Shown piece by piece: positions 56,982 through 64,000 of a DNA stretch of 64,000 nt. The notes below the pieces were generated by a model, which had not been told where the DNA came from, made no database searches, and saw only the letters and a list, made by a program, of their open reading frames with translations. The DNA lies in NCBI RefSeq assembly GCF_000455345.1, contig NZ_HG315690.1:1315742-1379741 (forward strand), read 5' to 3'. The DNA is from Halopiger goleimassiliensis (GTDB lineage Archaea > Halobacteriota > Halobacteria > Halobacteriales > Natrialbaceae). The translations under genes and the position numbers were made by a program. The first letter of the stretch is position 1; every line of letters starts with the position of its first letter.

Positions 56982-57035
56982 CTCGAGACGGAGACGCTCG
57001 AGGCGACCGAGCGCGAGGACGCGCTCCGGGAGTAA
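56982..57035 (+). repeat. dapD 3'-end repeat, copy 2
   Basis: 53 of 54 bases match 55921-55974, including the TAA. The sequence before it is not dapD, so this is a detached tail and not a second gene. It marks the right boundary of a 1061-bp interval. Confidence 0.95.
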
Positions 57036-57073
57036 TCGACCACGACTGCGGATTCATCGGCGATACGTTTTAC

Positions 57074-57093
57074 CTGTGTATGTACGTACACAG
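57074..57093. promoter_or_regulatory. Near-perfect 20-bp palindrome at the vapBC promoter
   Basis: CTGTGTAT-GTAC-GTACACAG: arms of 8 bp with one mismatched pair, centred on GTAC. It directly follows a TTTTACC box (57068-57074) and ends 5 bp before ATG 57098; probable VapB autoregulatory operator. Confidence 0.7.
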
Positions 57094-57097
57094 ACCC

Positions 57098-57346
57098 ATG
57101 GGGACGAAAACGATCTCGCTGGCGGACGACGCCTACGAGAAACTCAAAGCGCACAAGCGAGAGGGCGAGAGCTTCAGCGACGTCGTCCGGCGGTTAACGG
57201 GTGGAGTCACGCTCGCGGAGTATCACGGTGCTATCGAGGAGGAGACCGCCGACGAGTTAGCGACGATCGTGGACCGTCGGCGCGAGGAACGCGCCGACAC
57301 GCATCGGGAACGCGTCTCGGAGTTCGCCGACGAACTGGACGAATGA
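57098..57346 (+). CDS. vapB: VapB-type antitoxin
   Basis: 82 residues from MGTKTISLADDAYEKLKAHK; the Met at 57080 lies before the expected start site. N-terminal ribbon-helix-helix-type DNA-binding part (TKTISLADDAYEKLKAHKRE, then FSDVVRRL) and an acidic C-terminal helix for toxin binding. Overlaps vapC by 4 bp. The palindrome immediately upstream suits autoregulation. Confidence 0.88.
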   Translation: MGTKTISLADDAYEKLKAHKREGESFSDVVRRLTGGVTLAEYHGAIEEETADELATIVDRRREERADTHRERVSEFADELDE

Positions 57347-57732
57347 TCCTCGATTCGACGTTTCTCATCGACGTATTGCGCGGCTCGAGCGACGTGGCGG
57401 AACTGATCGAAGACGTCGACGCGACGGGGACGCCGTTCGTGAGCGCCGTCACCGTGATGGAACTCTTCGAGGGAATTCACCTCGCCGACGCGACGGAAGA
57501 CGAACGAGCGACCGTCCGCCAGTTGCTCACTGACGTCAACGAACTTCCGTTCGATCGCGAGTGTGCTATGCGCGCGGGACAGATCAACGCGGACCTCGTT
57601 TCGTCCGGAGAGCCGATCGACGAGACCGACGTCGTGATCGCGGCGACGGCGCTCGTTCACGAGTATCCCGTCGTAACGAGAAACGTCGATCACTTCGAGC
57701 GGATCGACAGTCTCACGGTACGCTCGTACTGA
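57343..57732 (+). CDS. vapC: VapC PIN-domain toxin
   Basis: 129 residues. PIN ribonuclease fold with acidic residues Asp4 (MILDSTFLIDVL), Glu in TVMELFEGIHL, Asp/Glu in PIDETDVVIAAT and Asp in RNVDHFERI. Expected to cut tRNA or mRNA when free of VapB. Sits in the accessory block that splits the lysine operon. Confidence 0.93.
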   Translation: MILDSTFLIDVLRGSSDVAELIEDVDATGTPFVSAVTVMELFEGIHLADATEDERATVRQLLTDVNELPFDRECAMRAGQINADLVSSGEPIDETDVVIAATALVHEYPVVTRNVDHFERIDSLTVRSY

Positions 57733-57792
57733 CCGCTACCGCGTATAGCACGAAATCCTCCCGGAGAATCGGAACCGGCCGGGAAATCGGCG

Positions 57793-58554
57793 TTACCGAC
57801 GACGACTCCCACCGACGTAGGTTACTTCGATCCGCCGAGAGAGATACCCCAGGAGAGCGACGCCCGAAAGCGGTGCGAGATACGTCAGTCCGACGTGCAA
57901 CCGCCAGGACGGGTCGACGGTCTCGGCGAGGAACACCCGGTAGTACGTGTCGTCCTCGAGTCGGATCGGCCGTTCGGGGACCTCGACCGGGTGCGAAGCG
58001 GTGGCAGACCCGGTCCGCGCTGCTTCGGCGGCCGTCGCCGGGACCGCCCTCGAGGCGACGTCGTGGCTCGCGTCCGCAAGCGCCGCGTCGGCCGACGAGG
58101 GCTCGAGCGTGAGGTCGATGCGGTGAGAGCCGTCGTCCCGCGGCGAATCGTTCGCAACGTAGGCCGTCTCGTAGACGGTGCCGTCGATCGAGACGTAGCC
58201 GTAGCGCTCGGGAAACGGCGGATCGACAGGTCCGGAACTGCCGGTAGCGAACTCGGTCGGGACGGTTCCGTTCTCGAGTACCGTGCGTTCGAACGTACAG
58301 GGGCGGATTTCCCACCCGCCCGGACTCCCGTTCGAACAGGCGAGTTCGCCACCGAGGGGTCGGTCGTCCGGCGCGCGGCTCTCGTCGGCGTATTCGACCG
58401 CCGCGCCGTCGGTCGTCACTTCCACACGCTCGTAGCGGTAGGTCGTCTCGTCGACGCCCACGACCGAGGTGACGAGCGGCGCGGCGAGGAGTGTGATCGC
58501 GAGGAGGGCGACGCCGAGATCCAGTCGGGGAGTCGTCACGCGGGTGGCGGCCAT
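57793..58554 (-). CDS. Membrane protein with extracytoplasmic domain, unknown function
   Basis: 253 residues. Hydrophobic segments near the N-terminus (about 12-34) and the C-terminus (about 223-240) bracket a soluble region (about 35-215) with two Cys (LACSNGSPGG, RPCTFERTV) that could form a disulfide outside. No family recognised; similar two-TM proteins are common in haloarchaea. Located in the block inserted into the lysine operon. Confidence 0.55.
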   Translation of the reverse strand: MAATRVTTPRLDLGVALLAITLLAAPLVTSVVGVDETTYRYERVEVTTDGAAVEYADESRAPDDRPLGGELACSNGSPGGWEIRPCTFERTVLENGTVPTEFATGSSGPVDPPFPERYGYVSIDGTVYETAYVANDSPRDDGSHRIDLTLEPSSADAALADASHDVASRAVPATAAEAARTGSATASHPVEVPERPIRLEDDTYYRVFLAETVDPSWRLHVGLTYLAPLSGVALLGYLSRRIEVTYVGGSRRR

Positions 58555-58771
58555 CGTTCGGGTTCTGTGATCGATTACGTATTATCTTTTTGACGTTCGA
58601 CGACGCGGTTCGCCCGTCCGGACGCCACACCTGCTGTGAACACACTGGAAACGGGATCGGACCGTCCCCCACGGTCGAATCTACGTTCCGCTACGGAGCC
58701 CTCGTCGGGCGAACGTATTCCCCAATGGACCTCCTAGGAAGGTTTTCGTCGGTGGGTCGTCCCCTCCCCGT

Positions 58772-59197
58772 ATGGGCGAAGAGATTCGATCCGATTCGGC
58801 CGACGACGGCCACCGGACGCCTCGAGAGAAGTCGCCGACCGCGTCGGGCACGGCCCCGACCACCGCGGAACGGGTCGACGGTGCGTTCTCCCTGCTTACC
58901 GACGCCCGAAGACGGCGCGTCCTCTACGCGCTGGTCGCGCTCGAGGACCCGGTGACGGATCGATCGACGGTCGCCGTCCTGGCCAACGTCCTCGGCGTGG
59001 CACCGCCCGACGAGCCGACCCCGACGATCAGCGAACCCGACCTCCACCACGATCACCTGCCCACACTCGAGGAGGCGGGCGTCGTCGAGTACGATCCCCG
59101 GCAGGGGACCGTCCGGTACGTCGGGGTACCGTTCGACGAGGAGTTGATCGAACACGCGTACTACACGGAGACCGGCCAACTGCTGTCGGGACCGTAG
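58772..59197 (+). CDS. DUF7344 winged-helix protein
   Basis: 141 residues. After an acidic head, LLTDARRRRVLYALVALEDP and a later HDHLPTLEEAGVVEYDPRQG fit the haloarchaeal DUF7344 wHTH domain (about 40-130). Predicted DNA-binding regulator; target unknown. It faces the second DUF7344 gene (59220-59612) with stops 22 bp apart. Confidence 0.85.
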   Translation: MGEEIRSDSADDGHRTPREKSPTASGTAPTTAERVDGAFSLLTDARRRRVLYALVALEDPVTDRSTVAVLANVLGVAPPDEPTPTISEPDLHHDHLPTLEEAGVVEYDPRQGTVRYVGVPFDEELIEHAYYTETGQLLSGP

Positions 59198-59219
59198 GCG
59201 GTGTCCGGATCCGCCCCAG

Positions 59220-59612
59220 TCAATCCAGTTCGTACGCCCGAACCGACTCGTACAGCGACTCGAGGCGTTCGTGCTCGTGATAGCGGATCGTCTGGCTCCG
59301 GACGTCGTACTCGACGACGCCGGCGTCGGCCAGTTTCGGGAGGTGGTGTTGCTGGAGGTCGACCTGAATGTCGTCGTGGTTGGGCTGGGAGCCCCGTTTC
59401 TGCCCCACCTTCGTGATCGTGTACTTCGTCGCGGCCTCGAACGAACCGACGTTTCCGGGCTGGTCCCACAGGTACTCGAGGAGGTACCGCCGTCGCTCGT
59501 TGGCCAGGATGTCCAGCAGTGCGTCGAGCGACAGCGGGATGTCCTCGAGCGATCGGTCTCCACCCGGCGTCTCCGACGGACCGTTCGGCGGATCGTCGCC
59601 GTCAGGCGTCAT
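59220..59612 (-). CDS. DUF7344 winged-helix protein (paralogue)
   Basis: 130 residues from MTPDGDDPPNGPSETPGGDR. Core ILANERRRYLLEYLWDQPGN, then LQQHHLPKLADAGVVEYDVR matches the same DUF7344 domain as the 58772 gene, so the pair are paralogues in head-to-head end arrangement. Both may regulate nearby genes; no palindromic operators were found in this pair's flanks. Confidence 0.85.
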   Translation of the reverse strand: MTPDGDDPPNGPSETPGGDRSLEDIPLSLDALLDILANERRRYLLEYLWDQPGNVGSFEAATKYTITKVGQKRGSQPNHDDIQVDLQQHHLPKLADAGVVEYDVRSQTIRYHEHERLESLYESVRAYELD

Positions 59613-59777
59613 CGGCTTCAGAACCGGACGTATCCACACCACGGAGCCGGTTAGGCCTAGGGCCAGCAGTCTCGTGTAACGCACGGAAGGCGGCGACAGT
59701 AGGGGTGCTTCGGAGGTTCGCTCCGAGACTGGCGCGAACCCAAACCCTTGACTGCTCGCGGTCGCTTGAAGGGAGTA

Positions 59778-61016
59778 ATGACCGACCTCGCGGACTCGCC
59801 GGCAGTTCGCCGGCTGGACGACTGGGACCTCGAGCGACTCGAGGCCCTCGCCGACGAGTACGAGACGCCGCTGTACGTGATGGACCTCGATCGGGTGAAG
59901 GAAAACTACGCGCGCTTCGCGGCGGCGTTTCCCGACGCCCACGTCATGTACGCCGCGAAGGCCCACACCGGGCGGGCGGTGCTCGAGGCCGTCCTCGAGG
60001 CCGGCGGGACGATCGAGTGTGCGGCCTGGGGGGAACTCCAGCGCTCGATCGACGCCGGCGCGGATCCCGACGAACTCCAGTACACCGCGGTCAACCCGCC
60101 GGATCGGGACCTCGACTACGCCGCCGACCTCGCGGCCGACCATCCGGGCCTGACGATCACCATCGGCGCGACCGACACGCTCGAGCGCCTCGCCGAGCGG
60201 GGCTACGACGGCCGGATCGCTATCCGGATCAACCCCGGCATCGGGACGGGGCACCACGAGAAGGTCGCGACGGGCGCGGACGCGAAGTTCGGCATCCCCT
60301 ACGAGCGCGTCCCCGAGGTCGCCGACCGCGTCCGCGAGGAGTTCGAACTGGTCGGCCTCCACGCCCACGCCGGCAGCGGCGTCCTGACGGACGACCTCGC
60401 GGATCACTGCCGTGCGATCGAACGCGTCGGCGAGATGGCCCGTCGCGTCGGCGACGACGAGTTGGAGTTCGTCGACGTCGGCGGCGGCTACGGCGTCCCC
60501 TACCGCGAAGACGAACCGCCGCTGGACCTCGCGAAGACGTCCGAGATGGTCCGCAACGCGGTGGGTGATCTGGAGGCCCAGCTCAAACTCGAGCCCGGAC
60601 GCTACGTCGTCGCCGACGCCGGCCTGATCCTCACCGAGGTCAACACGATCAAGGAAGCCCCCGACACCACCGTCGTCGGCGTCGACGCCAGCCTCTCAAC
60701 GCTGATCCGGCCGGCGATGTTCGGCTCCTACCACCCCATGCTGAACGTCACCGCGCCCGAGCGCGACCCGATCGAGGCGACCGTCGGCGGCCCGGTCTGT
60801 ACCAGCGCGGACGTCTTCGCCCACGACCGACCGATCGCCGAACCCGAACGCGGCGACGTCCTCGCCATCGGCAATGCGGGGTCGTACGGCTACGAACTGG
60901 CCAACCAGTTCCACTCCCAGCCCAAACCCGCGGAAGTCGCGCTCGAGGACGGCGAGGCCCGCGTCGCCCGCCGGCGCGAGACGCTCGCGGACGTGACGCG
61001 ACTGGAGCAGGAATGA
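59778..61016 (+). CDS. lysA: Diaminopimelate decarboxylase
   Basis: Last step: meso-DAP to lysine with PLP. 412 residues from MTDLADSPAVRRLDDWDLER; ATG 59748 is less likely. Schiff-base Lys61 in YAAKAHTG; then VGLHAHAGSGVLTDD, VDVGGGYGVPYREDEP and CTSADVFAHDRPIAEPERGD with the intersubunit Cys; the C-terminal GNAGSYGYELANQF closes the active site. Belongs with dapA-B-D but is separated from them by about 3.8 kb. Overlaps dapE by 4 bp. Confidence 0.96.
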   Translation: MTDLADSPAVRRLDDWDLERLEALADEYETPLYVMDLDRVKENYARFAAAFPDAHVMYAAKAHTGRAVLEAVLEAGGTIECAAWGELQRSIDAGADPDELQYTAVNPPDRDLDYAADLAADHPGLTITIGATDTLERLAERGYDGRIAIRINPGIGTGHHEKVATGADAKFGIPYERVPEVADRVREEFELVGLHAHAGSGVLTDDLADHCRAIERVGEMARRVGDDELEFVDVGGGYGVPYREDEPPLDLAKTSEMVRNAVGDLEAQLKLEPGRYVVADAGLILTEVNTIKEAPDTTVVGVDASLSTLIRPAMFGSYHPMLNVTAPERDPIEATVGGPVCTSADVFAHDRPIAEPERGDVLAIGNAGSYGYELANQFHSQPKPAEVALEDGEARVARRRETLADVTRLEQE

Positions 61017-62098
61017 CGTTCGACCTCGCCCGATTCCACGCCGACGCGGTGTCGACCCCGTCTCACGAGGACGTCGGAGCGATGCGCCAGTTGCTACTCG
61101 AGACGCTCCAGAGCGCGGGGATCGACGCCGAGGTGGACGACCTCGGAAACGTCCTCGCACGCCGCGACGGGGAGGCCGACGGCCCCCACGTCGTCCTGAA
61201 CACGCATATCGACACCGTCGCGCCGCACGTCCCCTACGAGCGCGACGGCGACGTCGTCTTCGGGCGCGGTGCCTGTGACGCCAAGGGGCCGCTCGCGGCC
61301 CTGCTGGCGGCCTTCCTGCGGGTCGAGCCCGACGCCGGCACGCTGACGCTCGCGATCACCCCCGACGAGGAGACGCTGATGACCGGTGCGGCGGGACTGC
61401 GAGAGCGCCTCGAGGCCGACGCCTACGTCGTCGGCGAGCCGACCGATCTCGACGTCTGTATCGCCGCTCGGGGACAGTGCGAGGGGACGATCACGATCAC
61501 CGGCGAGAGCGGCCACGCCGCGAGCGTCCCCGCCGACCGGAACCCGGTCTTTGGTCTCGAGCGCGTCCTCGCGGCCCTCCGTCGCTACGACGACGAGGCC
61601 GGTCCGGGCGAGGACGACGTGCTGGGGGCACCGAAACTGACGCCGACGATGCTCGAGGGCGGCGAGGCACCGAACCGCGTCCCCGGTGCGTGCCGGGTGA
61701 CGTTCGACCGCCGCTCCGTGCCGCCGGAGACCACCGACTCCTTCCGGGCGGATCTGCAGGCGTTCCTCGAGCGCGAGGTCGCCGACGGCTCCCCGTTCGA
61801 GGTGTCGGTCGACCTGATCCGCCCCGACACGCCGTTCCCGCCGGCGTTCGTGACCGACGCGGACGCCGAGGTAGTGCGGACGCTCCGGGACGAAAGCGGC
61901 GGCGAGGTCCGCCCGTTCGGCGCGGCGACCGAGGCCGGGTTCTTCGCGGCCGACGCGCCGACCGTCGTCTTCGGTCCCGGCGTCCTCTCGGACGGCGAGG
62001 GCGGCGTCGCCCACGCCGAACGCGAGTACGTCCGCCTCGCCGACGTGCGGGCGGCCGCGGACGCCCTCGAGGAGACGCTGCGGGCGCTCACCGGGTGA
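61013..62098 (+). CDS. dapE: Succinyl-diaminopimelate desuccinylase-type M20 peptidase (DapE)
   Basis: 361 residues. M20 metal ligands: NTHIDTVAPH (His, Asp), GRGACDAKGPLAALLAAFL (Asp), TPDEETLMTGAAG (Glu/Glu), GEPTDLDVCIAARGQ (Glu/Asp), and a final EREYVRL region. Between Asp ligands lies the lid/dimerisation domain (about 175-290). Removes the acyl group added by DapD. Overlaps lysA by 4 bp. dapF, which stands between lysA and dapE in some haloarchaea, is not here. Confidence 0.9.
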   Translation: MTFDLARFHADAVSTPSHEDVGAMRQLLLETLQSAGIDAEVDDLGNVLARRDGEADGPHVVLNTHIDTVAPHVPYERDGDVVFGRGACDAKGPLAALLAAFLRVEPDAGTLTLAITPDEETLMTGAAGLRERLEADAYVVGEPTDLDVCIAARGQCEGTITITGESGHAASVPADRNPVFGLERVLAALRRYDDEAGPGEDDVLGAPKLTPTMLEGGEAPNRVPGACRVTFDRRSVPPETTDSFRADLQAFLEREVADGSPFEVSVDLIRPDTPFPPAFVTDADAEVVRTLRDESGGEVRPFGAATEAGFFAADAPTVVFGPGVLSDGEGGVAHAEREYVRLADVRAAADALEETLRALTG

Positions 62099-62200
62099 GC
62101 AACGGTGACCCGTCGAACGTGTGGCCGACGGAACACTAGCCGAAGCACACTATAGGACGCGTTCGAAACTCTTCCGGACGATCTATCGACCCTCCGTTCC

Positions 62201-64000
62201 ATGACAAGCACCTGCTCCGTTCTCCTCGTCGACGCCGCTCCGGGAGCCGATTCGATCGCGGCCCGACTCGAGTCCGACGCCGAGCGACTCGCGGTCGAAC
62301 GCGTCGCAAACGCCGCGGCGACTCTCGCCCGACTCGAAGCGGGTGATGTCGACTGTCTCGTCGTCGGAGACGCGCTCCCCGACCGGGACCCTCTCGTCGT
62401 TCTCGAGACCGTCCGGGACCGGTATCCGTCGCTGCCGATCGTCTGCTATCCGGCGGACGGATCCGAGCAGTTCGCGGAGGAGACGATCGCACGAGGCGTG
62501 ACGGCCTACGTCGGCCGACGGCCGGACGACGACCGGATCGCCACGCTCCGGGCGCGGATCGACGACGCCGTCGACGACTCGCGGGCCGATCGCGGGGCGC
62601 GACTGCTGACCGAACTGGCCGAGAACACGGACCGGGTGCTGTACGTCTTCTCGGCCGACTGGGAGGAGGTTCACTTCGTCAACGCCGCCTACGAGGACCT
62701 CTGGGGACGATCGACGGAGGTACTTCGAGACGATCCCGTCGATTTCCTCGAGGGGATCCACCCGGACGACCGCGACCACGTCGAGGAGGCGATGGCGGCG
62801 CTGTCGAGCGGGGAGTCCCTCGAGATCGATTTTCGGGTCGACGCGCGAACGGACTTCGAGCGGTGGGTGCGCGTCCACGGCGAACCGATCGTCGACGACG
62901 GCACCGTCGTCCGGATCGGTGGCGTCGCGAGCGAGATCACCGCGGAGAAACGACGGGAGCGGGAGCTCCGAGAGACGAAACGGCAACTCGAGTCGGCGAT
63001 CCAGGCTGGTGCCGTCGGGACCTGGGAGTGGCACGTGCCGGAGGATCGGCTCGCGGCCGGTCCGGAGTTCGCCCGGACGTTCGGCGTCGATCCCGCCGCC
63101 GCACGCGAGGGGGTCCCGCTCGATCGGTTCGTCTCGTCGATTCACGAGGACGATCGCGACCGCGTCGAGGCGGAGATCGAGGCGGCGATCGCGGACGGGG
63201 ACGAGTACGAGGCCGAGTACCGGGTCTGGGACGCGGACGACGACCGTCGCTGGGTGCTCGCCCGCGGCCACGTCGAGTACGACGACGGCGATCCGATCCG
63301 GTTCGCCGGAACGCTGACCGACATCACGGAGCGAAAACGGGAGGAACGAAAGCGCCAGTCGACGATCGAGTTCCTCCAGCAGCTGTACGACGTGACGACC
63401 GATCCCGAACTCGCGCTCGAGGCGAAGGTCGCTCGCATGCTGGAACTGGGCTGTGATCGACTCGACCTTCCCTACGGCTTCCTCGCCCGGATCGACCTCG
63501 AGACGGACGAGGACGGCGCGGCCCAGGCTGGTAGTGAATCCATCGACGGCACCCAGACGATCATCGAGGCCCACGGGTCCCACGACCTGTTGCAGGCAGG
63601 CAACTCCTGTCCGCTCTCGGAGACCTACTGTCGGCAGACGCTCGAGACGGAGGGGCTAACGGCGATCCCGGACGTTTCCCAGTCGGTTCTCGCAGGAAGC
63701 TCCGCGCAGGAGCGGTTCGAACTGGGTCGGTACGTCGGCTCCCGCGTGACTGTCGACGGTGAACTCTACGGGACGCTCTGTTTCGCCGGCGGCGATCCGT
63801 CCGCCGAGCCGTTTACGGACGCCGACCGGACCATCGTCCGGCTGATGACCCAGTGGGTGAGTTACGAACTCGAGCGCCACCGGGCGCGCATCGCGCTCGA
63901 GCGAACCAACGAGCGCCTCGAGGCGTTCGCGAGCGTCGTCTCCCACGACCTCCGCAACCCGCTGAACGTCGCGTCGGGCCACCTCGAGGCGGCCCGGGCC
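62201..64000 (+). CDS. PAS/GAF sensor histidine kinase (cut by the right edge)
   Basis: The first 600 codons are open to position 64000. Order: N-terminal receiver-like domain (about 1-120; VLLVDAAPGADSIAARLESD, VDCLVVGDALPDRDPLVVLE) that lacks the usual second acidic residue and the conserved Lys, so probably not phosphorylated; PAS (about 145-255; NAAYEDLWGRSTEVLRDDPV), a second PAS with PAC (about 270-385), GAF (about 400-560), and the start of HisKA with phospho-acceptor His in VVSHDLRNPL. Cytosolic, no membrane segment. A haloarchaeal multi-sensor kinase; signal unknown. Response regulator is not in view. Confidence 0.9.
   Translation, partial: MTSTCSVLLVDAAPGADSIAARLESDAERLAVERVANAAATLARLEAGDVDCLVVGDALPDRDPLVVLETVRDRYPSLPIVCYPADGSEQFAEETIARGVTAYVGRRPDDDRIATLRARIDDAVDDSRADRGARLLTELAENTDRVLYVFSADWEEVHFVNAAYEDLWGRSTEVLRDDPVDFLEGIHPDDRDHVEEAMAALSSGESLEIDFRVDARTDFERWVRVHGEPIVDDGTVVRIGGVASEITAEKRRERELRETKRQLESAIQAGAVGTWEWHVPEDRLAAGPEFARTFGVDPAAAREGVPLDRFVSSIHEDDRDRVEAEIEAAIADGDEYEAEYRVWDADDDRRWVLARGHVEYDDGDPIRFAGTLTDITERKREERKRQSTIEFLQQLYDVTTDPELALEAKVARMLELGCDRLDLPYGFLARIDLETDEDGAAQAGSESIDGTQTIIEAHGSHDLLQAGNSCPLSETYCRQTLETEGLTAIPDVSQSVLAGSSAQERFELGRYVGSRVTVDGELYGTLCFAGGDPSAEPFTDADRTIVRLMTQWVSYELERHRARIALERTNERLEAFASVVSHDLRNPLNVASGHLEAARA

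Noticed and set aside
56766-57035. 89-residue plus-strand frame ending in the dapD tail sequence
   Set aside because: Only the duplicated tail is dapD-like; the rest is antisense to the winged-helix gene. A junction artefact, not a gene.
59613-59777. Search for a dapF remnant before lysA
   Set aside because: No frame with DapF-like Cys motifs or coding bias was seen in this gap or elsewhere between dapD and dapE.

Overview
The window is GC-rich DNA from a halophilic archaeon (class Halobacteria). The evidence is proteins very rich in Asp and Glu, strong G/C bias at third codon positions, many TATA-box promoters just ahead of leaderless ATG/GTG starts, and archaeal or haloarchaeal marker genes: thermosome, LonB, archaeosine synthase, CetZ, geranylgeranylglyceryl phosphate synthase, a haloarchaeal RNA polymerase epsilon-like protein, HalOD1, and many small zinc-ribbon proteins. 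CTCGAG is very frequent, which fits the Natrialbales (Natrinema/Haloterrigena-like), but that placement is inference only. No rRNA, complete transposase, integrase or CRISPR array was seen.

Layout. 1-8.0 kb: partial nadE, a tRNA-Gly with a duplicated 3' end, membrane proteins, UspA, a RAD55/KaiC-like ATPase, NAD kinase, a DsbA/FrnE-like oxidoreductase and RNA polymerase epsilon. 8-11.4 kb: an RlaP-type nucleotidyltransferase among three copies of a 34-bp motif, small proteins, and a Tat/lipoprotein HtrA-like protease. 11.5-14.3 kb: a three-gene run (DUF7388-like, creatininase family, FAD oxidoreductase) behind a candidate leader ORF and a hairpin that hides the ribosome binding site. 14.4-30.9 kb: Hsp20, a B12/radical-SAM protein with an in-frame insertion, TRAM, lipid synthesis (GGGPS), Lrp/TrkA-C regulator, metallo-beta-lactamase fold, methyltransferase, glycosyltransferase, DUF368, amidohydrolase, thermosome, HalOD1, SAM hydrolase, and nadM.

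31-46.6 kb: LonB directly followed by a CPBP membrane protease; archaeosine synthase; an iron/metal-type region with DtxR-like operators, a DtxR-family regulator, an amphi-Trp protein and DpsA; NUDIX, DHH phosphoesterase, epimerase, CetZ, coiled-coil protein and SppA. 46.7-52.5 kb: an 1128-residue Tat-secreted multidomain pectate-lyase-like protein, a DUF373 membrane protein and Dph6. 52.5-53.1 kb: a non-coding, inverted-repeat-bounded, highly structured element.

53.4-62.1 kb is the lysine (diaminopimelate) operon dapA-dapB-dapD and lysA-dapE. It is split by about 3.8 kb of accessory DNA. That DNA starts with a PemK/MazF-like toxin and winged-helix partner lying between two near-identical copies of the dapD 3' end, followed by VapBC, a membrane protein and two DUF7344 regulators. 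dapF is not in the split operon. The window ends inside a PAS/GAF histidine kinase.

The most notable non-coding features are the dapD-tail duplication around the toxin module, the 15-bp inverted-repeat element downstream of dph6, a family of structured elements sharing the sequence GTGGGACTGAAAG (one G shorter in one copy) and a G-tract internal loop, runs of perfect triloop hairpins (including two inside a coding region), the three-copy 34-bp motif, and the TTTAGG-N4-CCTAAA operators.
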